Below, piece by piece: positions 1-8,535 of a stretch of 64,000 bases of DNA. A program made the position numbers and the translations under genes. The stretch covers positions 124,001 to 188,000 of the forward strand of contig NZ_SMZR01000002.1 of the NCBI RefSeq assembly GCF_004358665.1, read 5' to 3'. Source of the DNA: Jeotgalibacillus sp. S-D1. Lineage in GTDB: Bacteria > Bacillota > Bacilli > Bacillales > Jeotgalibacillaceae. Below the pieces are notes generated by a model that was not told where the DNA came from, searched no databases, and worked only from the letters and a program-made list of their open reading frames with translations. Every line of letters begins with the position of its first letter. The first letter of the stretch is position 1.

Positions 1-56
1 TCGAAGATGCACGCCTTCGATTGTTTACAGTTATACCGGAGAGATCACGCAAAAGC

Positions 57-1247
57 TTACGCACTATCCGGTGCAAATTCTCTCATACGGTCTTCAACCA
101 TGATAATTCCGAGCTGGTGATGCTGGCCTTCGTGCAGCGCACGCTGAACATACCGCATTTCACCTTGCTGGTTAAGCACTTCAATTTTACAATGAACCCG
201 ATTTTTTTGAAGTGCAGCGTATAGTTCCTGTTCATTTTTTACTGGCAGGCCATTTAATTTCTTAATAACCTCTCCCCTTGTTAATCCCATTTTATCAGCA
301 GGAGTGCCAGGTATAATATCCACAATCATTACGCCATTTTCCCTGTTCATAAAATGATAGCCTGAATGGCGGCATATCGCCCTGGTTTTAAATGCTAAGA
401 AAACCCGTCCGGCAAAAGCCAGTACAAAAGCTGCCAGGAATAAATAAGGAGCCCAGTAGCCTGCTACAGCCACAATTGTAACAAGTGCACTTAACCAGAC
501 AACCTCCTGCGAAGCCTGGCGAATAACGGGAGCAGGCAGATCATGCACAATCGTTAATTGGAAACCGATAACAAATGGCACTGCTATCAGTGACCACGAT
601 GTAGAACCAAAAGTAATGACAGGCCACCATCCGCTTATTGGTTCAATACTGCCTGCAGGAACAAGCAAGAATAACGGCACCAGCCACAATCGCTTCGTAA
701 AAAATGCTCCTGCATTTAACCCTCTTGGCGTACGGATAATTCTCGGTGAAGTGCGTTTCTGCGCATTTACCCTCATTAATATACCTTCAGCAAAAAGCAA
801 AATACCCATTATTATACTTGTAACGCCAATGACGCCTGGATCCTGAGCAGTTTCAGGAATCCATGCCGGCATTGTGACATCCAGATACGACAGACCATAA
901 ACAATACCGGCCGCCAAAGGAATCACAAAGGCCGGAGAAAGTGCACGGAACTGCCAGGTCAGAACGCCTGCGAGCATAAGAAGACTTACCGTATAAATCC
1001 AGATAAGCGGTATTTCCACTCCAACTGTTAAAATTATTACGGAAAACAGTATTCCAAGAAGTAAACCCCAGCCTAACAAACTGGTCAACTCTACAGCCCA
1101 TGACTGCATTCCAATACGAATGTCTTTCCGTTCTCTTTTTACTCGCATAATACCTGCCGCGACAACCGCAATTATGGCTGCATAAAACACAGGGTTCAAC
1201 AATACTGCTGCTGCCCCATTACCGATTTCTTGAATCCACTCGTTCAT
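57..1247 (-). CDS. minJ: MinJ-like polytopic membrane protein with C-terminal PDZ domain
   Basis: 396 residues, almost exactly the size of B. subtilis MinJ. The N-terminal three quarters is a run of hydrophobic segments, about six to eight membrane helices. The last roughly 100 residues form a PDZ domain with the typical stretch around GVMIVDIIPGTPADKMGLTRG. In B. subtilis MinJ bridges DivIVA and MinD and restricts FtsZ rings at poles and septa. The identity rests on topology, length and position next to ctpB and ftsEX, as in B. subtilis. The Shine-Dalgarno sequence (AAGGG) is about 13 nt upstream of the ATG, which is long, so the start is slightly uncertain. The function in this organism is inferred. 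Confidence 0.85.
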   Translation of the reverse strand: MNEWIQEIGNGAAAVLLNPVFYAAIIAVVAAGIMRVKRERKDIRIGMQSWAVELTSLLGWGLLLGILFSVIILTVGVEIPLIWIYTVSLLMLAGVLTWQFRALSPAFVIPLAAGIVYGLSYLDVTMPAWIPETAQDPGVIGVTSIIMGILLFAEGILMRVNAQKRTSPRIIRTPRGLNAGAFFTKRLWLVPLFLLVPAGSIEPISGWWPVITFGSTSWSLIAVPFVIGFQLTIVHDLPAPVIRQASQEVVWLSALVTIVAVAGYWAPYLFLAAFVLAFAGRVFLAFKTRAICRHSGYHFMNRENGVMIVDIIPGTPADKMGLTRGEVIKKLNGLPVKNEQELYAALQKNRVHCKIEVLNQQGEMRYVQRALHEGQHHQLGIIMVEDRMREFAPDSA

Positions 1248-1311
1248 TTTTTGAACACAACCCTTCTAATCTGTTTCCTGGTATGTAGATCCTGCATTCA
1301 CTAATGTAAAT

Positions 1312-1342
1312 AAAAGGACCATTTAGCATCAAATGGTCCTTT
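1312..1342 (-). terminator. Hairpin between ctpB and minJ
   Basis: A perfect inverted repeat (AAAGGACCATTT ... AAATGGTCCTTT) lies in the 158-bp gap downstream of ctpB. On the minus strand it is followed by TTTTATTTA, so it is a modest intrinsic terminator or attenuator. Confidence 0.6.
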
Positions 1343-1405
1343 CGAAAGGAAGATTCTGATTGTCTCTATTGTATCAAACTCAACATGACTCTTACATGAG
1401 AAATT

Positions 1406-2833
1406 TTACTCTTTCTCAGAGATAAATTGAAGAGCAGATTGCAGCTGCAGATCATTCTTTGGATTGTCTTTGTATGATTGAATAGCTTTATCGAGCTCTG
1501 TCAGGGTTGCTGTATTTGCTTCTCCGTTTTCTTTCAGGCCTGATTTCTTTTGGAAAGCAGTAATTGCTTTTTCAGTACTCGTAGAGAAGTAGCCATCTGT
1601 GCGATCCACTTCGTACCCGAGACCATTAAGTATATTTTGCAGCACAGCGACTTTCTCATCATTCATACCCTTTTTCAAAACTACAGCTGATTGCAGCGGC
1701 ACCAGTCCATATACAGGCGATTGCTTAACAGCAATTGTAGGTTCAATTCCTTTTTTATGAATCCACCGTTTATTTGGTGTCAGCCATTTTGACATTGTAA
1801 GTTTCATTTGACTGCCATCGCCCAATTCAAACGATTGCTGAACGGTGCCTTTGCCAAATGTTTTTTCTCCGATTAACGGATAGCCTTCAACCTCCTGCAT
1901 GCCGGCTGCTAAAATTTCCGCAGCAGAAGCACTGCCCCCGTCAATTAATGTAACAACAGGATAGTCTTTCTTTTCTTTTAACACAGACTTAAGGGGTTCA
2001 CGCTCACCGGTTCTTTCTTCAATATGCATGAACGGTTTTTTTCCAGTGACAAATTGATCCATAATCTCATGCACACTGGACAATAGACCGCCTGGATTTC
2101 CTCTGACATCTAAAATCAGCCCATTAATGCCCTCTGTCTCAAGTTTCGTAAGTTCGTCCTTTAAATCATTGGCGGTTCCTTCAGCGAAAGTGGTAATTTC
2201 TATATAACCGATTGTGCCGTTATCTGTTTTCATCCGGTCGCTATGTACCGTTTCAATTGGAATTTCATCTCTTTTTACAACAATCTTCAGATCTTTTTCA
2301 CGGTCTCCACGATTAATGCCGATTTCAACTTTACTTCCCTTCGGTCCACGGATTTTAGCTGTTACTTCATACAAGGTAAGACTTTGTACGCTTTTCCCGT
2401 CAACACTGATTATTTTGTCATTTGGTTTAAGTCCAGCTTCTTCTGCCGGAGAGCCTTTGAATGGAGAAACAATAACAAAATCTTCCCCTTCTTTTGTTAC
2501 CTCAGCACCAATCCCTGAAAAAGATGAATCCAGTGACTGCTCAAATTGCTTCGACGTTTCCTTATCCATGTATACTGAATACGGATCGTCCAAAGAAGCT
2601 ACCATCCCCTGTATGGCTCCATCCAGAAGTTTGGATGAATCCACTTGTTCCACATAGCTGTCTTTTATCAGGTTTTGTGCTTTTTGAAGCTTGGCCAGCG
2701 CCTCTTCCACTTCAGGCTGATTGGCCTGCTGTTCCTGGGTGTTTTTGAACCAGATCTGTTCTATTGCAAAAAAGAGAGCAGCTCCCACAAGGACACATGT
2801 AATCATCAGGAGCAGCTTATTGTACTTTCTCAT
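1406..2833 (-). CDS. ctpB: Carboxy-terminal processing serine protease CtpB (S41 family)
   Basis: 475 residues. It has one N-terminal signal-anchor helix, a PDZ domain (about residues 100-190), the S41 catalytic core and a C-terminal peptidoglycan-binding_1 domain. The catalytic triad is readable as Ser in GGSASAAE (about 303), Lys in TFGKG (about 328) and Gln four residues later. In B. subtilis CtpB is a secreted protease that cleaves SpoIVFA and helps trigger sigma-K activation during sporulation. An upstream in-frame ATG has the Shine-Dalgarno run AAGGGGGG directly against it. The second ATG at 2833 is 9 nt from the run and gives MRKYNKLLLM, so it is preferred. It sits beside minJ as in B. 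subtilis. Confidence 0.93.
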   Translation of the reverse strand: MRKYNKLLLMITCVLVGAALFFAIEQIWFKNTQEQQANQPEVEEALAKLQKAQNLIKDSYVEQVDSSKLLDGAIQGMVASLDDPYSVYMDKETSKQFEQSLDSSFSGIGAEVTKEGEDFVIVSPFKGSPAEEAGLKPNDKIISVDGKSVQSLTLYEVTAKIRGPKGSKVEIGINRGDREKDLKIVVKRDEIPIETVHSDRMKTDNGTIGYIEITTFAEGTANDLKDELTKLETEGINGLILDVRGNPGGLLSSVHEIMDQFVTGKKPFMHIEERTGEREPLKSVLKEKKDYPVVTLIDGGSASAAEILAAGMQEVEGYPLIGEKTFGKGTVQQSFELGDGSQMKLTMSKWLTPNKRWIHKKGIEPTIAVKQSPVYGLVPLQSAVVLKKGMNDEKVAVLQNILNGLGYEVDRTDGYFSTSTEKAITAFQKKSGLKENGEANTATLTELDKAIQSYKDNPKNDLQLQSALQFISEKE

Positions 2834-2906
2834 ACCATTCATCCCCCCTTAATAAATCATTACAACTGAATGTATGATGAACCTGTCCAATATAGAAGGA
2901 CAACCC

Positions 2907-3473
2907 TCACTGTTCTACTGCTTCAATCAATTGTTCCTTTGTCACCGGCCCGAGAATTTTCTGTTTTATATTTCCCTCGCTGTCCACGATATACGTACTT
3001 GGGATCGTCAGGATCGTGTAGGCTCTTGCTACATTTCCTTCAGTATCCAGTAGCACAGGAAATGTCATTTGATTCGCTTTAACAAAACTTTTTATTTTTT
3101 CTTCGCCATGATCCTCCTGTGTCAGATTTATCCCCAGAAGCACTACATCAGGATGGTCCTTTATGTAGTCAGCTTGAAATTTCTCAAGCTCAGGAATTTC
3201 TTCATGACAGGGGGGACACCAGCTTGTCCAAAAGTTTAAGATAACCGTTTTTCCTCGCATGTCAGATAGCTTGACCGTTTCTCCTTGTAAACTTTGCAAG
3301 GAGAAGTCAGGTGCTGCCTCTGTAGTGTTCTTTGCTTCAACCGGTACATTTGAGACCGCCACACTCCTTTCGAATCCTGGCTCATCGATCATCCCCCCGC
3401 TCGTTAAAATTAAATAAAATCCGAACCCGCCCATGATAAATGCCCAAGTCCCTGATTGAATCCATCTTTTCAA
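2907..3473 (-). CDS. Membrane-anchored thioredoxin-like protein (ResA/TlpA family)
   Basis: 188 residues with a TTG start at 3473, chosen because GGAAGGAG lies 8 nt upstream. A longer frame extends to 3542 but has no such site. It has one N-terminal membrane segment (about residues 9-25) and then an extracytoplasmic AhpC/TSA-Redoxin fold with the active site WCPPC (in FWTSWCPPCHEE) and a cis-Pro region at TIPSTY. WCPPC with this architecture is typical of extracytoplasmic thiol-disulfide reductases such as ResA or StoA, which keep apocytochrome cysteines reduced or assist spore cortex synthesis. The substrate cannot be told from the sequence. A cytochrome c gene (cccB) lies 3.5 kb away. Confidence 0.85.
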   Translation of the reverse strand: MKRWIQSGTWAFIMGGFGFYLILTSGGMIDEPGFERSVAVSNVPVEAKNTTEAAPDFSLQSLQGETVKLSDMRGKTVILNFWTSWCPPCHEEIPELEKFQADYIKDHPDVVLLGINLTQEDHGEEKIKSFVKANQMTFPVLLDTEGNVARAYTILTIPSTYIVDSEGNIKQKILGPVTKEQLIEAVEQ

Positions 3474-3598
3474 TGCTGCAACTCCTTCCTTAATCAATCC
3501 CGTTGGAAGAGTATACGTAGGCAGATCGAAATAGATGTTCAAAATTATTTTTGACTGGGATGAAATCTAATGCGGATGGGGGTTGAAAGTGGATGGGG

Positions 3599-3720
3599 GG
3601 GAAATGTAGAATGGCGGCCGGGAAATGTAGAACATTGACGGGGAAATGTAGAACAACCGCCAGGAAATTTAGAAGAGTGACAGGGAATTGTAGAACAGCG
3701 GCCGGGAAATGCAGAACATG
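3599..3720. repeat. Six-unit tandem repeat with exact 21-bp period
   Basis: Six copies of a core close to GGGAAATGTAGAAC, followed by a variable 7-nt tail, begin at 21-bp steps (the GAAAT element is at 3601, 3622, 3643, 3664, 3685 and 3706). The units drift by substitutions but never change length. The array fills the gap between the thioredoxin gene and the M23 hydrolase terminator. Read on the minus strand, 21 bp gives a heptapeptide pattern (STFPxxC), but the short frames have no ribosome-binding site. Confidence 0.85.
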
Positions 3721-3766
3721 CCCCCAATGAACGCTTACTTTCAGCATCAATCAAGAAATTCACAAC

Positions 3767-3793
3767 AAAAAAACCGCCATAACGGCGGTTTAG
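3767..3793 (-). terminator. Intrinsic terminator of the ftsEX-M23 hydrolase unit
   Basis: The minus-strand hairpin AAACCGCC-GTTAT-GGCGGTTT is followed by a T run, immediately downstream of the M23 hydrolase stop codon. Confidence 0.85.
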
Positions 3794-3798
3794 TTGAT

Positions 3799-5187
3799 TT
3801 AGAATGAAACATATTTACGCGGGTTAACTGCGTTTGACTTAGCGCCATTCCAGGCACCCTCGTGAAGTTCAAAATGAAGATGGGAGCCGAATGAGAATCC
3901 TGTGTCACCCATTCCGCCGATGTACTGGCCTTTTTCAACATATTGTCCATTTGATACTGAAATGCTGCTTAAATGAGCATATACTGTTGTGTATGTTTTT
4001 CCATCAATATTATGAGTGATCATGATCATGTTACCATATCCGCCGTTTTCGCCGCTTTTCGCTTGGAAAACATATCCGCTTGCTGCTGAAACGATTGATG
4101 TTCCGACTCCAGCTGCTACATCCATTCCATAATGGTAACGTGATTGGCCATTTAATACATCATAACCAAATTCGGTTGTGATCGTACCAAATGCCGGTGT
4201 TGTCCACGCTCCAGCACTTGTTGCCGGCTTAGCAGCTTGCTTGGCAGGAGCTGGTGATGAAGACGTTTGTTTTGGAGCAGATGCTGATGCACTGGCTTGC
4301 TTAGCAGCAGCTGCTTCTTCCGCTGCTGCAGCTTCAGCCGCTGCCGCTTCTTGTTGACGTTTCTCTTCAGCCTGGCGTTCTAATTCCTTTTGACGCGCAA
4401 GTTCTGCAAGGCGTTCTTGTTCAGCAATAATTTTTGATTCTACATCCGCTGAAAGATCTTTCAGTTCGCTGTCTTTTACTTCAAGTTCTGATTTTTCTTT
4501 TTCAAGCTTGCCTTGCTCAGCTTCAAGTTCTGCCATTAGTGATTTCTTTTCTTCCTTTTGGCCATCCAGTTCAGCTTTTAAATTATCAAGATTCGCTTTT
4601 TTATCTTCTAAAGCAGCAAGCTCTTCTTTTACTTCTGCTTCTTTTTGCTCAAGCGATTTTTGGTCTCTGTGCTGTTCTTCCATAATTTTACGATCAGCCT
4701 CTACAAGCGTGTTTACTGCTGAAAAACGATCAATAAAATCGCCAAAGCTTTCCGCTCCAAGTAAAACATCCATGTAGCTTACTGAGCCGCCGCTCATTTG
4801 AATCGCACGGGCACGCTCTTCCAAAAGAAGGGTCCGTTCCTCAATCTTTTGCTTTAATACTTCGATTTCTTCACGCAGCTTTTCAATATGAGCTGTTGTA
4901 GAATCAATTTCTTCTGAAACAGTTTCGATTTCAGCTGTTGTAGATTTAATTTTTGAATCTAGTTCTTTAATTTGTGAAGTAACCTCGCTTTGACGGTCAA
5001 TTACTTTATCAATATTTGAATCCTTTGAATTGATTTCCCCATTAATCTCTTCACGTTCTTTTTTAATATTGTTTTGTTCGTTTTCCAGACTGTTAATTGA
5101 TTCTGCGGAAACAGTTCCTGAATATGCAGGAACGCTGCCTATAAGTAATGCTGTTGCAATGGACAAGCTCCATAATGACTTTTTCAC
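3799..5187 (-). CDS. FtsEX-linked coiled-coil murein hydrolase, M23 family (EnvC/PcsB-like layout)
   Basis: 462 residues. A signal peptide ends near AYSGTVSA. A long charged coiled coil (about residues 25-260, rich in E, K and Q) follows, then an Ala/Ser/Pro linker and a LytM/M23 endopeptidase domain. The zinc ligands are visible in HYGMDVAAG and in HLHFELH. The GTG start at 5187 has AAGGGAG 8 nt upstream; the ATG further up (5214) lacks a site. It lies 46 bp behind ftsX in the same direction. In other bacteria FtsEX drives coiled-coil-tethered hydrolases (EnvC, PcsB, CwlO), so this is very likely the FtsEX effector. B. subtilis CwlO has an NlpC/P60 catalytic domain instead. Confidence 0.88.
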   Translation of the reverse strand: MKKSLWSLSIATALLIGSVPAYSGTVSAESINSLENEQNNIKKEREEINGEINSKDSNIDKVIDRQSEVTSQIKELDSKIKSTTAEIETVSEEIDSTTAHIEKLREEIEVLKQKIEERTLLLEERARAIQMSGGSVSYMDVLLGAESFGDFIDRFSAVNTLVEADRKIMEEQHRDQKSLEQKEAEVKEELAALEDKKANLDNLKAELDGQKEEKKSLMAELEAEQGKLEKEKSELEVKDSELKDLSADVESKIIAEQERLAELARQKELERQAEEKRQQEAAAAEAAAAEEAAAAKQASASASAPKQTSSSPAPAKQAAKPATSAGAWTTPAFGTITTEFGYDVLNGQSRYHYGMDVAAGVGTSIVSAASGYVFQAKSGENGGYGNMIMITHNIDGKTYTTVYAHLSSISVSNGQYVEKGQYIGGMGDTGFSFGSHLHFELHEGAWNGAKSNAVNPRKYVSF

Positions 5188-5233
5188 AATACGTTCTCCC
5201 TTCGAATCTAGCATTTTCTCTTTTTAGTTGATC

Positions 5234-6118
5234 TTACACACGTAAGAATTTACGGACAGACATAAAGCTTCCCCAAATACCAATAACAACGCCCATTAAT
5301 AAAATTAGTGCATTAATTTGATAGATAAACGGTGTGAATTCGAGAATTTGAATAAAAGAATTTTGCAGTCGCGGCTGCATGAATTCATAAACGTTGTAGT
5401 ACAGGACAGTTACGATGCCAATCGGCAGAATCGATCCAATAATACCAAGCCAGATACCTTCAAGGATAAATGGAATCCGTACAAACCAATTTGAAGCTCC
5501 TACAAGCTTCATAATCTCAATTTCTCTTCTTCTCGCAACAATTGTTATCTTAATTGTGTTTGAAATTAAGAACATTGCGGTAAACAATAAACCAAAGATC
5601 AAAACTGCGCCAACATTACGGCTTATTTCAAGCGTTTCGAATAACTGGTCAATTTTTCCTTCGCCATATTCGACATCTGCTATATTTTCAATATCGCTAA
5701 TTTCTGTGGCTAATCGTTCAGTTTGTCGAGGGTCGGTGGCTTTTACAACAAATTTATCCCTCAGTGGATTATTTTGTTCAAACAGCGCCATGTCTTCGCC
5801 AAAACTGTCAATTAAGCTGGTTAATTCCTGTTCTTTTGAGGAATAAGCAACCGATTCTACACCAGACAGACTGGTTATTTGATCTTCGAGTGAATCAATT
5901 TCTTCCTGTCCTGATTCAAGCTCAATGTATACATTCATTTCTACATCTTGTTCAATATCCGTTGCAGCCTTATTCATATTAAGCATTAAAGCAGTGAATA
6001 CACCAACAAGCAGCAATGTAACAGTTACAGCACTGACAGATGCAAATGTCATCCAGCCGTTTCGTGCAAGGTTTTTTAGGCTTTCTCTAAGATGTCTTGA
6101 TAGTGTTCTAGCCTTCAT
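5234..6118 (-). CDS. ftsX: Cell division ABC transporter permease FtsX
   Basis: 294 residues. It has the FtsX layout of a short cytoplasmic N-terminus, a first membrane helix (about 22-44), an extracytoplasmic domain of about 100 residues, then three C-terminal helices with the FtsX/MacB-type motif. It forms the membrane half of FtsEX, which couples ATP hydrolysis to activation of a wall hydrolase. Of several in-frame ATGs, the one at 6118 (MKARTLS) lies 7 nt after GAGGGGAG and overlaps the ftsE end by 11 nt, indicating translational coupling. The M23 coiled-coil hydrolase follows downstream. Confidence 0.95.
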   Translation of the reverse strand: MKARTLSRHLRESLKNLARNGWMTFASVSAVTVTLLLVGVFTALMLNMNKAATDIEQDVEMNVYIELESGQEEIDSLEDQITSLSGVESVAYSSKEQELTSLIDSFGEDMALFEQNNPLRDKFVVKATDPRQTERLATEISDIENIADVEYGEGKIDQLFETLEISRNVGAVLIFGLLFTAMFLISNTIKITIVARRREIEIMKLVGASNWFVRIPFILEGIWLGIIGSILPIGIVTVLYYNVYEFMQPRLQNSFIQILEFTPFIYQINALILLMGVVIGIWGSFMSVRKFLRV

Positions 6119-6794
6119 AACCATACTCCCCTCGCTGCTCGTCACGAACAATTACTCCATTTTCAATGGCAATTACTCTATGACGAATTGTGTTAACAAT
6201 TTCTCGGTTATGGGTGGCCATGACGATTGTAGTGCCTCTTGCATTAATCTCTTCAAATAGATTCATAATTTCCCATGACGTTTCCGGATCAAGATTACCT
6301 GTTGGCTCATCGGCAATAACCACTTTTGGCTGATTAACAATTGAGCGAGCAATCGATATACGCTGCTGTTCTCCTCCGGAAAGCTCATCGGGCATCATGC
6401 GGGCCTTATGTTTTAACCCTACGAGATCAAGTACTTCCATGACTCGTTTTTTAATCACCTTTGGCTGTTCCTCTATTACTTCCAGGGCAAATGCAATATT
6501 TTCATAAATTGTCAGTCTGTTTAACAGCTTGAAATCCTGGAATACTACACCTATATTTCTTCTTAAATAAGGAACCTTCTTCGGTTTTAATGTCGCAATG
6601 TCCACATTATCAACCAGTATCGTACCTTTAGTTGGCTTTTCTTCCCGGTACATCATTTTAATAAAGGTAGTTTTTCCAGCCCCGCTGGGACCAACGACAT
6701 AAACAAATTCACCTGAATTTATTTGAACGTCAAAGCCATTTGCGGCCATGATTCCATTAGAATATTTTTTATACACTTTTTTCATCTGGATCAT
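6108..6794 (-). CDS. ftsE: Cell division ATP-binding protein FtsE
   Basis: 228 residues, the same length as B. subtilis FtsE. It has Walker A GPSGAGKTT, a Q-loop, signature LSGGEQQR, Walker B VVIADEPTGN and the H-loop in VMATHN. It is the ATPase of the FtsEX complex at the inner face of the membrane. The ATG at 6794 (MIQMKKVYKKY) follows AGGTGAG by 7 nt. A GTG four codons earlier overlaps that ribosome site and is rejected. It is the first gene of a ftsE-ftsX-M23 hydrolase operon driven by a readable sigma-A promoter. Confidence 0.96.
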   Translation of the reverse strand: MIQMKKVYKKYSNGIMAANGFDVQINSGEFVYVVGPSGAGKTTFIKMMYREEKPTKGTILVDNVDIATLKPKKVPYLRRNIGVVFQDFKLLNRLTIYENIAFALEVIEEQPKVIKKRVMEVLDLVGLKHKARMMPDELSGGEQQRISIARSIVNQPKVVIADEPTGNLDPETSWEIMNLFEEINARGTTIVMATHNREIVNTIRHRVIAIENGVIVRDEQRGEYGYEG

Positions 6795-6944
6795 ATGTAT
6801 ACTCACCTAATCTATAAATTTGGATATAGCTCTCTTAAAGGTGTATTTCGACAATAATAAGCTTCTATGTAAAAGGATTATAAATAGAATTAAATCTTAT
6901 TTGTCTAAATACAGGAGAAACGCTCGGATTTTTGCTACAAGAGT

Positions 6945-6973
6945 ATTATAACTATTCAAAACATGTTTGTTAA
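6945..6973 (-). promoter_or_regulatory. Sigma-A promoter of ftsEX
   Basis: On the minus strand, TTAACA (6968-6973), a 17-bp spacer and TATAAT (6945-6950) lie about 150 nt upstream of the ftsE start. One mismatch to TTGACA and a perfect -10. Confidence 0.7.
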
Positions 6974-7010
6974 CGTTTTTTATATTACATTTATATTTCT
7001 TCCCTGCAAC

Positions 7011-7052
7011 AAAAAAAGCATCATTTTCCAGTTAAGGAAATGATACTTTTTA
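7011..7052 (-). terminator. Terminator of cccB
   Basis: Minus-strand hairpin GTATCATTTCC ... GGAAAATGATGC followed by TTTTTTTG, 10 bp beyond the cccB stop codon. Confidence 0.85.
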
Positions 7053-7061
7053 AATTTGCGG

Positions 7062-7376
7062 TTATTTCTTCTCTGAGAGCCACTCTGCAATAACCTCAGC
7101 ACGCTCTCCTTCTACTATCCCGCCTGGCATTCTTCCCTGCCCGTTTTGAATAACATCAAGTATTTCCTCATACGATTTCTCTGCACCGATTTTTGCAAGC
7201 TCTGGAGCACTTGATCCTTCAAGGTTGCCGCCATGGCAGCTTGAGCATTTGCCCATGTAGAGCTTTTCAGGATCCATTTGTTCCGTAGAGGTATCTGAAC
7301 CCCCTGAATCCCCTCCACCGCAAGCAGCGAGAAACATGGTTGCACCCAGCATGATGCTTAAAGTTACTTTTTTCAT
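7062..7376 (-). CDS. cccB: Lipoprotein cytochrome c551
   Basis: 104 residues. A lipoprotein signal peptide ends at LAAC (lipidated Cys19). A Gly/Ser/Asp-rich linker follows, then a small class I cytochrome c domain with the heme-attachment motif CSSCH (residues 44-48). A probable axial Met lies in GRMPGG near residue 85. B. subtilis CccB is a membrane-anchored electron carrier to terminal oxidases. The start at 7376 is chosen from GAGGTG 6-7 nt upstream and from the signal peptide. The gene lies between ftsE and yvjA exactly as in B. subtilis. Confidence 0.93.
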   Translation of the reverse strand: MKKVTLSIMLGATMFLAACGGGDSGGSDTSTEQMDPEKLYMGKCSSCHGGNLEGSSAPELAKIGAEKSYEEILDVIQNGQGRMPGGIVEGERAEVIAEWLSEKK

Positions 7377-7422
7377 TTTATACACCTCATAGCTTTTACA
7401 AGTAGAATTAATTATAGCATTA

Positions 7423-8295
7423 TTATGCCCGTTTGAAACCTTCTCCCAACACTTCGGAAGCATCGCTTACAATCACAAATGCATGGGGGTCGATTTTTTT
7501 TACGACATTTTTCAGTTTAGAAAATTCCGTTTGATCGATAACACACATTAGAATAGGCCTTTCATGGTCTGTGTACCCTCCATGTGCTGACAGCTTTGTA
7601 ACACCACGGTCGACTTCATCAAAGATAGCCTGACTGATCTCTTCCTGCCGATTCGTAATAATATACAGCATTTTGGATCTGCCCAAACCAATTTGGACCA
7701 GGTCAATGGTTTTACTTGTAACATAAAGTCCGATCATCGCATATAAACCACGTTCAATATCAAATACTGCAGCTGCAGACAATACAATCAACCCATCAAT
7801 CAGCGCCACACAAGTTCCGAGGCCTAAGCCTGAATATTTATGTATAATTTGCGCTGCTAAATCCGTTCCACCGGTTGATGCTTTGCCCCGAAACACAATG
7901 CCAAGACCAACGCCTACCCCAATCCCGCCAAATAGGGCTCCCAAAAGGGGATCCTCTGTCCATGGCTCCCAGCTTTCTGTAAGAAATACAGCAAAAGGTA
8001 AAAAGAAAGAGCCTACAGCTGTTTTTAATCCAAATTGAAATCCAAGAAAGATTAGTCCTGCAATAAAAAGAGGAATATTAAATGCAATTTGCACGAGTGA
8101 AGGCCGCCAATCAAATAATCCATATAATATGGTACTAATTCCACTGACACCGCCTGAAGCTACTCCATTCGGCAGCAAAAATACGTTAAAGGCAATCGCT
8201 ACACATACTGAGCCTAAAATAATGTTTCCATAATCAAGTACCACGCTTATTTTACCCGCTTGAGCACTTGCTGTGCCTCTATTTCTTTTTTTCAT
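7423..8295 (-). CDS. yvjA: YitT/DUF2179 family membrane protein (YvjA-like)
   Basis: About 290 residues. Five to six predicted membrane helices (YitT domain) are followed by a cytoplasmic C-terminal DUF2179 domain of about 80 residues (from about IITNRQEEISQAIFDEV). The molecular role of the family is not established. The ATG at 8307 lies directly against GGAAGGA; the ATG at 8295 is about 12 nt from it and is preferred, though neither spacing is ideal. Position between cccB and prfB matches B. subtilis yvjA. Confidence 0.88.
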   Translation of the reverse strand: MKKRNRGTASAQAGKISVVLDYGNIILGSVCVAIAFNVFLLPNGVASGGVSGISTILYGLFDWRPSLVQIAFNIPLFIAGLIFLGFQFGLKTAVGSFFLPFAVFLTESWEPWTEDPLLGALFGGIGVGVGLGIVFRGKASTGGTDLAAQIIHKYSGLGLGTCVALIDGLIVLSAAAVFDIERGLYAMIGLYVTSKTIDLVQIGLGRSKMLYIITNRQEEISQAIFDEVDRGVTKLSAHGGYTDHERPILMCVIDQTEFSKLKNVVKKIDPHAFVIVSDASEVLGEGFKRA

Positions 8296-8448
8296 TTTGA
8301 TGTCCATTCCTTCCGCTGCTAACGTTCAATGCTTGAGAGTATAGCACGAAAGCATCAGGTTTGTGAATATTAGCTAAATAGAGCGGTAGCGTGATAAAGG
8401 ATTAAAGAATCTGTATATTATAATCCCGTCAAACTCTTCATACATAAA

Positions 8449-8510
8449 AAAACCTTTCCTGAGAATAATTGAATAGAATTTTATCTATTCAGCCATTTCG
8501 GAAAGGATTT
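8449..8510 (-). terminator. Terminator of prfB
   Basis: An outer stem AATCCTTTCC ... GGAAAGGTTT encloses an inner hairpin GAATAGATAAAATTCTATTC. The structure ends in a T run on the minus strand, 25 bp after the prfB stop. Confidence 0.75.
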
Positions 8511-8535
8511 CATTATAATATAGAAGAAACTCGTT

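Noticed and set aside
3490-3763. Two overlapping minus-strand frames of 72-86 codons with heptapeptide repeats
   Set aside because: They arise because the 21-bp repeat is a multiple of three. Neither has a ribosome site, and both run into the thioredoxin start or the terminator.
5415-5846. 143-codon plus-strand frame inside ftsX
   Set aside because: Antisense shadow of ftsX with no ribosome site.
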